NCBI GenBank assembly: GCA_018780645.1
Contig: JADMJJ010000039.1
Span: forward strand, 1 to 62,605
Direction: 5' to 3'
DNA length: 62,605 nucleotides
DNA from: Burkholderiaceae bacterium
GTDB taxonomy: Bacteria; Pseudomonadota; Gammaproteobacteria; Burkholderiales; Burkholderiaceae_C
The notes below the pieces were generated by a model. The model saw nothing but the letters and a program-made list of their open reading frames with translations. It made no database searches and was not told the origin of the DNA. A program made the translations under genes and the position numbers. Positions 42,065-50,891 of this stretch are shown here, piece by piece (the stretch's first letter is position 1; every line of letters begins with the position of its first letter).

Positions 42065-42973
42065 ATGATCGCGCCCGCTATCAACACCCGACCCCATAGC
42101 CGGATGGCCCTCGTGCTGTTTCCAGCCGTCCTGCTTTTCCTGAGCGGCGTGGCACGTGCAGCCGATGTGCCGCTGCCCTACGCCGGGCCCCTGTTCGATG
42201 CCCACCTCCATTACAACGTCGAGGCCCAGGACGCGCACCCACTGACCGATGTGCTGGGCCGCATGCAGCGCAGCGGCGTGCGTGCCATCGTCGCCAACAG
42301 CCGACCCAATGACGGCACCTTGACCCTGGCCACGGCCAAGACGGCCGCCGCTGCGGCGGGTGTGACGGTCGTGCCCTTTGTGCGCCTGTACCGCAACCGG
42401 GACGACTATTCCGGCTGGTTCCGCGACCCCAGCATCATCGCCATGGTGGAACGTGAGCTGGCCCAGGGCACGCCGGCCGGCCCCTACCGCGGCCTGGGTG
42501 AGTTCCATCTGTACGACAGCGCCAATGCCGATGGCAGCACCGCCGTGGCGCTGATGAAGCTGGCGCAGCAGCGCGACCTGGTGGTGCTGGCACATGTCGA
42601 TGACGTTGCGATAGCCAAGCTGCTGGCGCACGCGCCACAGACGCGGCTGGTGTGGGCCCATACCGGCATCAGTGGCGTGCCAGAGGCACGTGTGCGCGAG
42701 TTGCTGCGGCGCTACCCCAAGCTGATGGGCGAACTGTCCTACCGGCCCGGCCTGACCGACAACGGTCGCTTGAGCGCCGCCTGGCGGGCCCTGATGATGG
42801 AGTTCCCGGAGCGCTTTCTGGTCGGCTCCGACACCTGGGTCAATCAGCGCTGGGCCTATTACGAGGGGCTGATGCAGGAGGCCCGTGTCTGGCTGGGCGA
42901 GCTGCCGCCGGCGGTGGCGCAGAGCATTGCCTGGAGCAATGGCGCGCGGCTCTACGGTCTGCCGGCACCCTAG
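42065..42973 (+). CDS. Secreted amidohydrolase family protein
   Basis: The 302-residue protein has a signal peptide (about 1-32, ending ARA) and an amidohydrolase_2-like TIM barrel: the metal motif FDAHLH near residue 45, GLGEFHLY near 145, LAHVDD near 177, VWAHTG near 197 and LVGSDTWV near 256. All likely metal ligands are present. Substrate unknown. AAGGAG precedes ATG 42065. A response-regulator-like gene follows 44 bases later. Confidence 0.83.
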   Translation: MIAPAINTRPHSRMALVLFPAVLLFLSGVARAADVPLPYAGPLFDAHLHYNVEAQDAHPLTDVLGRMQRSGVRAIVANSRPNDGTLTLATAKTAAAAAGVTVVPFVRLYRNRDDYSGWFRDPSIIAMVERELAQGTPAGPYRGLGEFHLYDSANADGSTAVALMKLAQQRDLVVLAHVDDVAIAKLLAHAPQTRLVWAHTGISGVPEARVRELLRRYPKLMGELSYRPGLTDNGRLSAAWRALMMEFPERFLVGSDTWVNQRWAYYEGLMQEARVWLGELPPAVAQSIAWSNGARLYGLPAP

Positions 42974-43017
42974 ACGGCTATGATGCCGCGCCGGCACTTG
43001 TCCGGGGAGAAGTTCGC

Positions 43018-43413
43018 ATGCACAGCGCTGACCTGGGGCTGAAGGTTTTGTACGTGGAAGATGACCGTCTCAACATCATCCTGATGGAAGAGGTGTTCCG
43101 TGACACCCCGCAATGGGAGCTGCTGATCGCCGAGACCGGCGCCGAGGCCCTGCAGTGCGTGCAGGACGAAGCGCCAGCGCTGCTGCTGGTGGACATGAAC
43201 CTGCCCGACATGAACGGCCTGCAGCTGCTGCAGGCGCTGCGTTTGCAGCAACGCGCACTGCCCCTCTGCATCGCGCTGTCGGCAGACGCACTGCCCGAAC
43301 AGGTCGCCGCCGCCCGCGCCGCCGGCTTTGCCGACTATTGGCTCAAGCCGATCGACGTACCGGCCCTGCACACCGCCCTGCAGACTCGCCTGAGCACCAA
43401 CGCACAGACGTAA
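43018..43413 (+). CDS. Stand-alone receiver-domain response regulator
   Basis: The 131-residue protein is a CheY-like receiver: LYVEDDRLN near residue 11, phosphoacceptor Asp in LLVDMNLPDMNG near 59, ALSADAL near 86, and the final YWLKPID near 107. It has no output domain, so it would act through protein contacts, for example in a phosphorelay with a hybrid kinase. GGGGAGA precedes the ATG and a strong terminator follows the stop. Confidence 0.9.
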   Translation: MHSADLGLKVLYVEDDRLNIILMEEVFRDTPQWELLIAETGAEALQCVQDEAPALLLVDMNLPDMNGLQLLQALRLQQRALPLCIALSADALPEQVAAARAAGFADYWLKPIDVPALHTALQTRLSTNAQT

Positions 43414-43415
43414 AA

Positions 43416-43442
43416 AAAGGCCCGGAGATCCGGGCCTTTCTT
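43416..43442 (+). terminator. Rho-independent terminator after the receiver gene
   Basis: AAAGGCCCGG, loop AGAT, CCGGGCCTTT, then TCTTG. Ten-base-pair stem, starts two bases after the stop codon. Confidence 0.85.
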
Positions 43443-43479
43443 GATCAGAGCCTGACTGAGCAGGCCGATCAACCAAACA

Positions 43480-43905
43480 TCACTTCAGGTGGCTGTTGAT
43501 CAGCTTGGTCATCTCGAACATGTCGGCCTTGGCCTTGCCGAAGATTTCCTTCAGCTTGGCGTCGGCAATGATGATGCGCTTTTGCACTTCATCCTGCAGC
43601 TTGTTCTTCTTGATGTACTCCCACACCTTCTTGGTCACGTCCGTACGCGGCAGCGGGGTGCTGCCAACGATGGCAGCCAGGGCTGCGCTCGGGGTCATGG
43701 CCTTCATGAAGGCTGCGTTGGGGGTGCGCTTCTTTGCAGGAGCAGCAGCCTTCTTCGCGGGAGCCGCCTTCTTTGCAGCAGGAGCTGCCGCCTTCTTGGC
43801 CGGTGCTGCCTTTTTAGCCGCAGGAGCCGCCGCCTTCTTGGCCGGAGCGGCCTTCTTTGCCGGTGCCGCCGATTTCGCGGGTGCGGCCTTCTTCGCAGTT
43901 GCCAT
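43480..43905 (-). CDS. SWIB-domain protein with H1-like Ala/Lys/Pro N-terminal tail
   Basis: The 141-residue protein has about 60 residues of tandem AAPAKKA-type repeats like eukaryotic histone H1 tails, then a SWIB/MDM2 domain (residues about 65-140, with STPLPRTDVTKKVWEYIKKNKLQ). Bacterial proteins of this kind are found in Chlamydia and Burkholderiales and are thought to bind or compact DNA. The repeat encodes variable lengths between strains. ATG 43905 follows GGAGAG. Confidence 0.88.
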   Translation of the reverse strand: MATAKKAAPAKSAAPAKKAAPAKKAAAPAAKKAAPAKKAAAPAAKKAAPAKKAAAPAKKRTPNAAFMKAMTPSAALAAIVGSTPLPRTDVTKKVWEYIKKNKLQDEVQKRIIIADAKLKEIFGKAKADMFEMTKLINSHLK

Positions 43906-44122
43906 TTGGATTCTCTCCATCAAAAGTTAGTTGATGTGCCGGGCCGGGTGAAGGCCGCATAAGCCTTCATTTCTCTCTAGCACCCTGCGCGGGCAATGAT
44001 ACTGCGCACCCATGGCGTTGAGAAGGCTTTCATAGGGGAAGATTGACCTATGTGGCACTCAACAGGCCCTTGTTTACCCTGGTTTGTCGCGGCCGTGCAT
44101 CACTCGGGGCTTGCGTGCTGCG

Positions 44123-45217
44123 CTACCAAAGCAAATGAGGCCCCGCATCGGCCGGTGTTTTGCAGCCGGTGAGGGCCATCGCGATCTCGAATTCATCGCG
44201 CAAAAGTCGCAGTCCATGGGCCACGCCGAGTGCTCCTGCAGCGGCCAGCGCGAACACATAGGGCCGGCCCAGCAGCACGGCATCGGCACCCAGCGCCAAT
44301 GCCTTCAGCACATCGGTGCCGCGACGGATGCCGCCATCGACCAGCAGCGGCACGGCCTCGCCGACGGCCGCGCGCAACACCGGCAGCAGCTCGGCGGTGG
44401 CCGGCAAGGTGTCCAGCGTGCGGCCGCCGTGATTGGACACGATCAGGCCCGACACGCCACGTTGCAGCGCCTCGCGCGCATCGTCCGCATGGCTCACTCC
44501 TTTTAGCAACAAGGGCAGGCGGCTGTGGGCACGCAACCAATCCACCTCGCGCCAGGTCGCGGCGCGCGGCATCAGGCCGTCGAACATCATGCTCTGGCCC
44601 GGCGCCAACTCGATAGCCTGCTTGCGCCCGCCCAGATTGACGGCCCGCACATCGTCGGGCAGCTGGAAGCCGGCGCGGCGCTCGCGGTCGCGTGCGCCAT
44701 GCACCGGCGCATCGACGGTCAACACCAGGGCCTGGTAGCCGGCCCGCTCGACGCGATGTATCAACTCCAGCATGAAGCCAGGATCGTCGCGCCAGTAGAG
44801 CTGGAACCACAGTGGGCCGCTTTGCGGCTCATCGGCAAAGGCCTTGGCCACAACCTCCATCTCGACGCTGGACTGGGCGCTGAGCACCATGCCGGCCGAT
44901 TGCGCGGCGGCGGCATAGGCACTGGCCAGCTCGCCGTCCTCATGCGCCAGGCGCTGGTAGGCAATCGGCGCGAGCAGGATCGGATGCGCCAGCTCGCGGC
45001 CCAGCAGGGACACGCGGGTGTTGCCGCCGCTGAGGTCACGCAGCACGCGCGGCTGCAGCTTGATCGCATCCCAGGCCGTGCGATTGGCACGAAGGGTGAG
45101 TTCGTCTGCGGCACCGCCACTCATATAGGACCAGGCCTGCGCGCTCATGCGCTCGCGCGCCGGAGCTTCAAAGTCGGCCAGATTGATGATGCCGTCTGGC
45201 AGCGACTCCAACCTCAT
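44123..45217 (-). CDS. FMN-dependent alpha-hydroxy acid oxidase/dehydrogenase
   Basis: The 364-residue protein belongs to the lactate/glycolate oxidase family: [17 protein letters not shown] near residue 82, [16 protein letters not shown] near 166, the catalytic [12 protein letters not shown] with His near 258, and [29 protein letters not shown] near 290. It oxidises a 2-hydroxy acid such as lactate; the exact substrate is not set by sequence. ATG 45217 overlaps the PiuC stop by 4 bases, so it is coupled to the iron cluster, which is unusual for this enzyme. Confidence 0.88.
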   Translation of the reverse strand: MRLESLPDGIINLADFEAPARERMSAQAWSYMSGGAADELTLRANRTAWDAIKLQPRVLRDLSGGNTRVSLLGRELAHPILLAPIAYQRLAHEDGELASAYAAAAQSAGMVLSAQSSVEMEVVAKAFADEPQSGPLWFQLYWRDDPGFMLELIHRVERAGYQALVLTVDAPVHGARDRERRAGFQLPDDVRAVNLGGRKQAIELAPGQSMMFDGLMPRAATWREVDWLRAHSRLPLLLKGVSHADDAREALQRGVSGLIVSNHGGRTLDTLPATAELLPVLRAAVGEAVPLLVDGGIRRGTDVLKALALGADAVLLGRPYVFALAAAGALGVAHGLRLLRDEFEIAMALTGCKTPADAGPHLLW

Positions 45218-45897
45218 GTATCGGCCCACATGCGCAGCAGGTTGTGATACGTGCCGGTCAGCTGCACCGCAGCCTCGGTCTCGCCGTGCTGCTGGCGCAG
45301 CTTCATCAGGCTCATGTCCATCTCATAGAGCAGACGACGTTGCTCATCGCTGCGCACCATGCTCTCGATCCAGAAGAAGCTGGCCAGGCGCCGGCCGCGC
45401 GTGACGGGCTCGACGCGGTGCACGCTGGTGCCGGGATAGAGCACCATGTCGCCAGCAGCCAGCTTGACGCGCTGCTCGCCGTAGGTGTCGGCAATCACCA
45501 GCTCGCCGCCGTCATAGCTGGCCGGATCGGCAAGGAACAGGGTGGCGCTGATGTCGGTGCGCACGCGCTGACCGGTGCCGGGCGCATAACGCACCGCGCC
45601 ATCGACGTGGGCGCCATAGGTGTTGGTGTCGCCGCCGTAACGGTTGAACATCGGCGGCAGCACCTTCTTCGGCAGCGCGGCCGAGAAGAACAGCGGGTGC
45701 CGCTCCAGCACGCCCAGTATGAGCTGCTGCAGGCGCCGCGCCGCCTCGCCGTTGACCGGCAACTGCTCGTTGTTCTTGACCTGGGCGGCCTGCGTGCCGG
45801 CGCTGACCGACCCGCTTTCCCACTGTGCCTCGGCCAGCCAGGCCTGGGCCTGACGAACAGCATCGGCACTCAGCACGGCGGGGATGCGTATCAGCAT
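45214..45897 (-). CDS. piuC: PiuC/PKHD-type Fe(II)/2-oxoglutarate dioxygenase
   Basis: The 227-residue protein has the dioxygenase Fe-binding His-x-Asp in GAHVDGAVR near 96 and a distal His in [12 protein letters not shown] near 158, followed by the 2-oxoglutarate Arg. The length and N-terminus ([20 protein letters not shown]) match the PiuC/YbiX family. It is encoded 23 bases after a Fiu-like receptor, the classic pairing for this gene. Its precise substrate is not established. Confidence 0.93.
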   Translation of the reverse strand: MLIRIPAVLSADAVRQAQAWLAEAQWESGSVSAGTQAAQVKNNEQLPVNGEAARRLQQLILGVLERHPLFFSAALPKKVLPPMFNRYGGDTNTYGAHVDGAVRYAPGTGQRVRTDISATLFLADPASYDGGELVIADTYGEQRVKLAAGDMVLYPGTSVHRVEPVTRGRRLASFFWIESMVRSDEQRRLLYEMDMSLMKLRQQHGETEAAVQLTGTYHNLLRMWADT

Positions 45898-45920
45898 GGC
45901 GGCGGCTCTGCGGTCAAAGG

Positions 45921-48182
45921 TTAAAACTTGTATGTGCCGGTCAGCGCAAAGATCCGACCGGCACCGGGAATGTAGTGCCCGGTGTAGAGCGAATCAGCAT
46001 ACAGCTTGTTCGTCACGTTGCTGAGGTTGGCGCGGAAGGTCAGGCGCTCCGCGATCACCGCGTACTCGGCCATCAGGTCGCCGGTGATGAACTTGGGCGC
46101 ATACCAGCCCGGGTTGCGGTTCGGCGACTGGGCGCTGCGTGCGTTCAGACCGCCGCCGACGCGCAACTTCGGCGTGAGCTGATAGGTGGCCCAGGCCGTG
46201 CCGGAATGGCGCGGCGTCAGCGACGGACGCGTGCCCTGGCCTTCGGAGCCTGCCACACCGATGTCGATCTTGGCCACCGGAATGAAGGTGTAGGAGGCGT
46301 ACAGCTCCCAGCCCGGCGCCGGCCGACCCATCACATCCACCTCGAAGCCGGCCACATGGCGCTTGCCCGACAGGGTGATCAGGTTCACCAGCGGGTCGGT
46401 GTTGCGCTCATGCAGCTTGGTGGAGCGGAACAGCGCGAAGCGCGTGCTCAGCTTGCCGTCGTTCGAGTCGATTTTCGCGCCCAGCTCCATATTGATGGAC
46501 TGCTCTGGCGGAATGTTCTGGTTGTCGGCGCCCAGCGAGTAGGCGTCGCCCGAGGTGTTGAACGAGGTCGCGGCCGAGGCATGGAAGGACATGCGCTCGT
46601 TCGGCTGGAACATCAGGCCCAGGCGCTTGCTGATCTCCGACACCTTCATGCGGTAGCTGGTCTTGGTCTCCGGGCCGGCCGCGGTCCCAGGAATGGCCAG
46701 GGTGTCGTAGTCGCCCTTGAGCTTGTCGTAGCGCAGGCCAAGCAGCAACTTCCATTGCGGCGTGAACTCGATCAGGTCCTGCGCATAGAGACCGAAGCCG
46801 CGGGAGGTGTATTCGCTGGCGGTGCGCAGCACGCGGGAGTTCTCATCGATCCAGGCGCCGTCATTGGGCCGGCCGATGCTGGTGGTGGGTTTGGTCAGAT
46901 TGACGCCGCCCTGGGCCGCGCTGCGAGCGGCGAAGACCTGTTTCTCCTCCTGCGAGAAGTCGGCGCCGGCCTGCACGGCATGGCGCAGGCCCCAGGCCTT
47001 GAACTTGCCGGTGTAGTCGCTTTGCACGCTCAGCGTCTGCATGTCCTGGATCTTGTTCTGCGTGCCGCGGGTGATCACCGTGTTCGGGCCGAAGGTCGCC
47101 AGGGTAACGGCGGTACGGTCGGGCTGCGTGGTGGCGCCACCAAAGCGCACCGTGCCGGCGCGCTGGTCGCGGCCGTAGTCGGCGACCCGCACCCGGGTCT
47201 GCAGCTCGTCGGTGGCGCTGAAGCGATGGGTGTGCGTGGCGGTGAGCTGGCTGACATGGCCGTCGTTGCGATCGCTGGCCATGCCGTAGTAAGCGGTCGG
47301 GTCCAGCGGCAACAGCGTGGTGTCGCCGACCGGCGAGGTCGCCGTCGGGCGGACCCAGGGCATGCCGTAGTTCATGCCGTTGTGGTTCTCGAGGTGATAG
47401 ACGCCCACCGAGAACTCATCGACCTCGCCGATGCCGAAGCGGTAGGTGCCGGCGATGCCGGCCTTGTCTTGCGAGGCGCCGGTGCCGTCGTTGTCGGCGC
47501 GGGTGAGCATCGCGCCGACGCGCAGGGCCGAGCTGTCGCCCATCTTGACGTTGAAGTCACCGACGGTGCGCACGCCGCTGTGGCTGCTGAGCTCGACGTC
47601 GATCTGGTTCTCGTTGATCAGGCGTGGCGTCTTGGTGACCATATTCACCGCACCGCCGGTCGAGCCGCGGCCGAACAGCATCGAGGCCGAGCCACGCATC
47701 AGTTCGACGCGATCGACAAAGAAGGTGTCGCGCTCATAGAAGGCCGGGTCCCGCATGCCGTCCATGAAGATGTCGCCGGTGGCCTGCAGCGAGAAGCCGC
47801 GCAGGCGGATGTCCTCCTCGCCACCCTCGGCGGCCATGAAGGTAATGCCGGCGGTGTTCTTCAAGACCTCTTTCATGGTGTCGAGGTTGCGGTCGTCGAT
47901 CAGACGCTCGGTCACCACGGTGATCGACTGCGGCACGTCGCGCAGTTCCTGCCTGCCCTTGCCGATGCGGGTTTCGATGGCCTGGTAGTCGTCCTTGCCT
48001 GCGCGCTCGGCGCTGGCCTTGGCGCGCACCACCGGCAGCGCATTCTCGACCACCGGCTTCTTCGCTTTTTCAGCGGGCTGAGCCTGTGCGAAGGCGGCCG
48101 ACGAGGCCAGGCCGAAGCCCGCGGCCAGAGCGCCCAGGGGCAGCAGCACGCCGGGTGCCATACGATTTTTCTTGCTGGACAT
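45921..48182 (-). CDS. TonB-dependent catecholate siderophore receptor (Fiu-like)
   Basis: The 753-residue protein has a signal peptide (about 1-32), a plug domain ([32 protein letters not shown]) and a C-terminal beta-barrel ending in the outer-membrane signature YKF. No FecA-type signalling extension is seen. ATG 48182 follows GGAG; an upstream start at 48206 is less likely. It imports ferric siderophores, driven by the TonB-ExbBD complex encoded upstream, and is followed by piuC. This matches the Fiu/PiuA pairing. Confidence 0.92.
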   Translation of the reverse strand: MSSKKNRMAPGVLLPLGALAAGFGLASSAAFAQAQPAEKAKKPVVENALPVVRAKASAERAGKDDYQAIETRIGKGRQELRDVPQSITVVTERLIDDRNLDTMKEVLKNTAGITFMAAEGGEEDIRLRGFSLQATGDIFMDGMRDPAFYERDTFFVDRVELMRGSASMLFGRGSTGGAVNMVTKTPRLINENQIDVELSSHSGVRTVGDFNVKMGDSSALRVGAMLTRADNDGTGASQDKAGIAGTYRFGIGEVDEFSVGVYHLENHNGMNYGMPWVRPTATSPVGDTTLLPLDPTAYYGMASDRNDGHVSQLTATHTHRFSATDELQTRVRVADYGRDQRAGTVRFGGATTQPDRTAVTLATFGPNTVITRGTQNKIQDMQTLSVQSDYTGKFKAWGLRHAVQAGADFSQEEKQVFAARSAAQGGVNLTKPTTSIGRPNDGAWIDENSRVLRTASEYTSRGFGLYAQDLIEFTPQWKLLLGLRYDKLKGDYDTLAIPGTAAGPETKTSYRMKVSEISKRLGLMFQPNERMSFHASAATSFNTSGDAYSLGADNQNIPPEQSINMELGAKIDSNDGKLSTRFALFRSTKLHERNTDPLVNLITLSGKRHVAGFEVDVMGRPAPGWELYASYTFIPVAKIDIGVAGSEGQGTRPSLTPRHSGTAWATYQLTPKLRVGGGLNARSAQSPNRNPGWYAPKFITGDLMAEYAVIAERLTFRANLSNVTNKLYADSLYTGHYIPGAGRIFALTGTYKF

Positions 48183-48284
48183 GAACTCTTCTCCTTTGAT
48201 ATGCAATGTGTTCGGGCAAAGCGCTGCCCAAGGTGGCCTCGGGCCACCTGTAGAAACAGGGGTAGTGCGGGATCGGCTGGCGGC

Positions 48285-48704
48285 CTAGGGGCGCTCTGGC
48301 TCGCTGACGAAACCGACCTTGCTCAGGCCCGCCTTGGAGGCATCGCCCAGGGTCTCGGCCACGGCACGGTAGGCCACGTTCTGGTCGGCGCGCAGATGCA
48401 CCTCGGGCTGCACCGGCTTGGCGCCCTCGGCGATGAAGCGCTGAGCGGCCTCGGCGCGGCTGACCGGCTCGCCGTTCCAGAAGCGCTGGCCCTGGGCGTC
48501 GATCGCAAAGGCAATCTTGTCGGGCTTGAGCTCGTTGACGTTCGAGCTGACCTTGGGCAGATCAAGCTTGACGGCGTGGGTCAGCAGCGGCGCGGTGACG
48601 ATGAAGATCACCAACAGCACCAGCATCACGTCGATCAGCGGCACCATATTGATGTCGGCCATCGGGGCGCTGCCGCGCTTGCTGTCAAAGGAGGCGAAGG
48701 CCAT
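48285..48704 (-). CDS. exbD: Biopolymer transport protein ExbD
   Basis: The 139-residue protein has a short cytoplasmic start, one membrane helix with the conserved Asp in NMVPLIDVMLVLLVIFIV (about residues 19-36), and a periplasmic domain. It joins ExbB to form the proton-driven motor for TonB. It starts 13 bases after the exbB stop. Length matches the family (about 140). Confidence 0.93.
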   Translation of the reverse strand: MAFASFDSKRGSAPMADINMVPLIDVMLVLLVIFIVTAPLLTHAVKLDLPKVSSNVNELKPDKIAFAIDAQGQRFWNGEPVSRAEAAQRFIAEGAKPVQPEVHLRADQNVAYRAVAETLGDASKAGLSKVGFVSEPERP

Positions 48705-48717
48705 CTCTAGTCTCCGT

Positions 48718-49476
48718 TCAGGCAGTCACTGCAGCAGAAGGCTTCAGCGGCCGCACATTGGCGCCAACCTGCTGCGCGGCCGCACCCGGCGCCTCGCCCA
48801 GGGTCAGGAAGCTGTGCAGTTCGTAGGCAAAGGCGTCAAGGCGGGCCGCGAGCACGCGGTTGCTGCGCGTGAAGGCGTTGTAGGCCATCACCGCGGGGAT
48901 GGCGACGGCAAGGCCGATGCCGGTCATGATCAGCGCCTCGCCGACCGGGCCGGCCACCTTGTCCAGCGTGCCCGAGCCGCTCATGCCTATGGCCAGCAAT
49001 GCGTGATAGACGCCCCAGACGGTGCCGAACAGGCCGACGAAGGGGGCGGTGGCGCCTATCGTGGCCATGGTCGTCAGGCCGGTGTCCAGGCGGGTGGTCT
49101 CTTCGTCCAGCACCTTCTTGATCGTCCGGGTGATGAAGTCATTGGCCGTGCCGGCCTCGGCCAGCCGTGCCGCGCCATGGCGCGCATGGTGGGCCTGGGC
49201 ATGCAGCGCATGGGCGCTGAGATGCGAGAACGGATCACGCGCGCCGTGGGTGCTGAGCTCGGCCTGCACCGCATCCAGCGAACGGGCATTCCAGAAAAAG
49301 TCCAGAAAGGCGGCGCTGCGCTTGCTGCGCAGATACTGCGTCAGCCCCTTGCTGGCGATCAGGCCCCAGGAGGCGGCCGACATGATGACCAGCACGGCCA
49401 GCAAGAACTTGCCGACAACGTCGGACTGGGTGATGAAGTGGGCAAAGCCCATGGCATTGGTTGCGGTGGCGTCCAT
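48718..49476 (-). CDS. exbB: Biopolymer transport protein ExbB (MotA/TolQ/ExbB proton channel)
   Basis: The 252-residue protein has three membrane helices, with the family motif ATIGATAPFVGLFGTVWGVYH near residue 146 and a last helix IGLAVAIPAVMAYNAF. It forms the pentameric motor with ExbD. It lies between tonB and exbD, 84 bases after tonB. Start at ATG 49476 with the weak purine site GAGATA. Confidence 0.93.
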   Translation of the reverse strand: MDATATNAMGFAHFITQSDVVGKFLLAVLVIMSAASWGLIASKGLTQYLRSKRSAAFLDFFWNARSLDAVQAELSTHGARDPFSHLSAHALHAQAHHARHGAARLAEAGTANDFITRTIKKVLDEETTRLDTGLTTMATIGATAPFVGLFGTVWGVYHALLAIGMSGSGTLDKVAGPVGEALIMTGIGLAVAIPAVMAYNAFTRSNRVLAARLDAFAYELHSFLTLGEAPGAAAQQVGANVRPLKPSAAVTA

Positions 49477-49560
49477 CTGTATCTCGGTTCGTCTAGATTC
49501 TTTGTGGTTCAGATCGCATCGCGCTCTGGACCCAACTGGATAAGCGGGTTTGGAGTCAAA

Positions 49561-50211
49561 TTACTGATCCAGTTCATAGGACAGCGGCGCGGTGGTCTCC
49601 CACTCGATCGGCTGGCCGTTCTCGGTTTGCGGGGCAAAGCGAGCGCTGCGTATGTCTTGCAGGGCCTGCTGATCGAGGCGGGCGAAGCCTGATGACTTCT
49701 TCACGCTGGCGTCCTTGAGCACGCCGCGGGTGTCCACGACGATGCGCAGATAGACGATGCCCTGCTCACCCAGCCGGCGAGACAGCACCGGCACCGTCAT
49801 CCGTGGCTCGGCCAGGTAGCGCACGGCATTGGCCGGTATCACCTTGGGCGCCGGAGGCGCTGCCACCACGGGCGGCGCCAGAGGGGCGGGAGGCGCCGGC
49901 GCCGTGACCACCGGCGCAGGTGGTGCCGGTACGGGCTCGGGCACCACAAAGCTGGGCGCTGCCGGCGCAGGTGCGGGCGCGGCGGCGATCAAGGGGGCGG
50001 GCGCAGGGCGCGGTTTCTGGATCTGCTGCGGGGGCGGTGGGGGTGGCAGCACGGGCTTGGGCACATCCGGCGGGGCGATCAGGCTGACCATCATCGGCGC
50101 GGCCTCGATCACCGCCTGGCGCACGACGTCGACCTGCAGCAGCGCCCAGCCTCCCAACAGGTGTGCGGCCAGCACGCCACCCGTGAGGCACCGCCGCGCC
50201 GATCGCGACAT
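49561..50211 (-). CDS. tonB: TonB energy-transducing protein
   Basis: The 216-residue protein has an N-terminal anchor helix (about 11-30), a proline-rich spacer of the PxPAPAP type (about 55-125) and a C-terminal TonB domain (AEPRMTVPVLSRRLGEQGIVYLRIVVDTRG, ending SYELDQ). ATG 50211 is preferred because GGAGG lies 5 bases upstream; a TTG at 50373 would add 54 residues. It spans the periplasm to energise the Fiu-like receptor. It is the first gene of the iron operon, downstream of a Fur-box-like sequence. Confidence 0.92.
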   Translation of the reverse strand: MSRSARRCLTGGVLAAHLLGGWALLQVDVVRQAVIEAAPMMVSLIAPPDVPKPVLPPPPPPQQIQKPRPAPAPLIAAAPAPAPAAPSFVVPEPVPAPPAPVVTAPAPPAPLAPPVVAAPPAPKVIPANAVRYLAEPRMTVPVLSRRLGEQGIVYLRIVVDTRGVLKDASVKKSSGFARLDQQALQDIRSARFAPQTENGQPIEWETTAPLSYELDQ

Positions 50212-50384
50212 CTCGTCCTCCAGCTGCAGCCGCACCGCCCCCACACCGGCACGCAGGGGAGCCGCCTGCGCCGCAAGGGCTGGCGGCAACGGGGCTCTGG
50301 GCTCGACGGGGAAAGAGATGGCTGAGTTCACAACGGCTGCGCGCCGGAGGCGCCTGGAAGACTTGTTTTGCAAATCTTAACACC

Positions 50385-50403
50385 AATGCGAACCATTCTC
50401 ATT
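50385..50403 (-). promoter_or_regulatory. Fur-box-like operator upstream of tonB
   Basis: AATGCGAACCATTCTCATT matches the betaproteobacterial Fur-box pattern (AATGCGAATNATTCTCATT) at 17-18 of 19 positions. It lies about 175 bases before the chosen tonB start, in the promoter region. Repression of the tonB-exbB-exbD-receptor-piuC cluster by Fur with iron is expected. Binding is inferred. Confidence 0.78.
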
Positions 50404-50514
50404 AGCTTTTTTGAACGGAGATCCTGAAATGAGGGACACAGGAACGGCCGCTGCGGGTAATCGTTGACTTTGATCTATAGGCGGCGCCGAGCCCACGCCT
50501 GTATGCTGGCGCCC

Positions 50515-50871
50515 ATGAAAATCATCGTTCGCTGGTTGTTGCTGGCCGCCGCCCTGTTGCTGGTGGCCCATCTGTACTCTGGCGTGCATGTCACCAGCTT
50601 CGGCGCGGCGATGATTGCCGCCCTGGTGCTGGGGCTGCTGAACACCCTGCTGCGACCGGTGCTGGTGCTGCTGACCCTGCCGGTGACGGTGATCACGCTG
50701 GGCCTGTTCCTGTTCGTGATCAATGCGCTGATGTTCTGGGCCGCCGCCAATCTGCTGGACGGCTTCAACGTCGCCGGCTTCAGCGCGGCCCTGATCGGCT
50801 CGCTGATCTACAGCCTGTGCGGCATGGCCATCGATGTGGTGGTCGAGCGTATCTTCCCGTCCGACGTCTGA
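50515..50871 (+). CDS. Phage holin family 4-like (DUF360/YvlD-type) small membrane protein
   Basis: The 118-residue protein has four membrane helices (from about 5, 28, 55 and 90), and the pattern LLNTLLRPVLVLLTLPVTVITLG typical of the YvlD/Phage_holin_4_2 family. Despite the name this is a cellular family of unknown function. ATG 50515 follows the second, purine-poor leader; no strong ribosome-binding site. The gene is divergent from the iron operon. Confidence 0.83.
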   Translation: MKIIVRWLLLAAALLLVAHLYSGVHVTSFGAAMIAALVLGLLNTLLRPVLVLLTLPVTVITLGLFLFVINALMFWAAANLLDGFNVAGFSAALIGSLIYSLCGMAIDVVVERIFPSDV

Positions 50872-50891
50872 GCGGCTGAGGCCTTGACCCG

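Noticed and set aside
45825-48710. 961-residue plus-strand frame opposite the siderophore receptor
   Set aside because: A shadow of the receptor coding strand; residue composition is abnormal and the receptor is certain.
50515-50871. Prophage holin at 50515
   Set aside because: The family carries a phage name but is a common cellular membrane protein, and no phage genes surround it.
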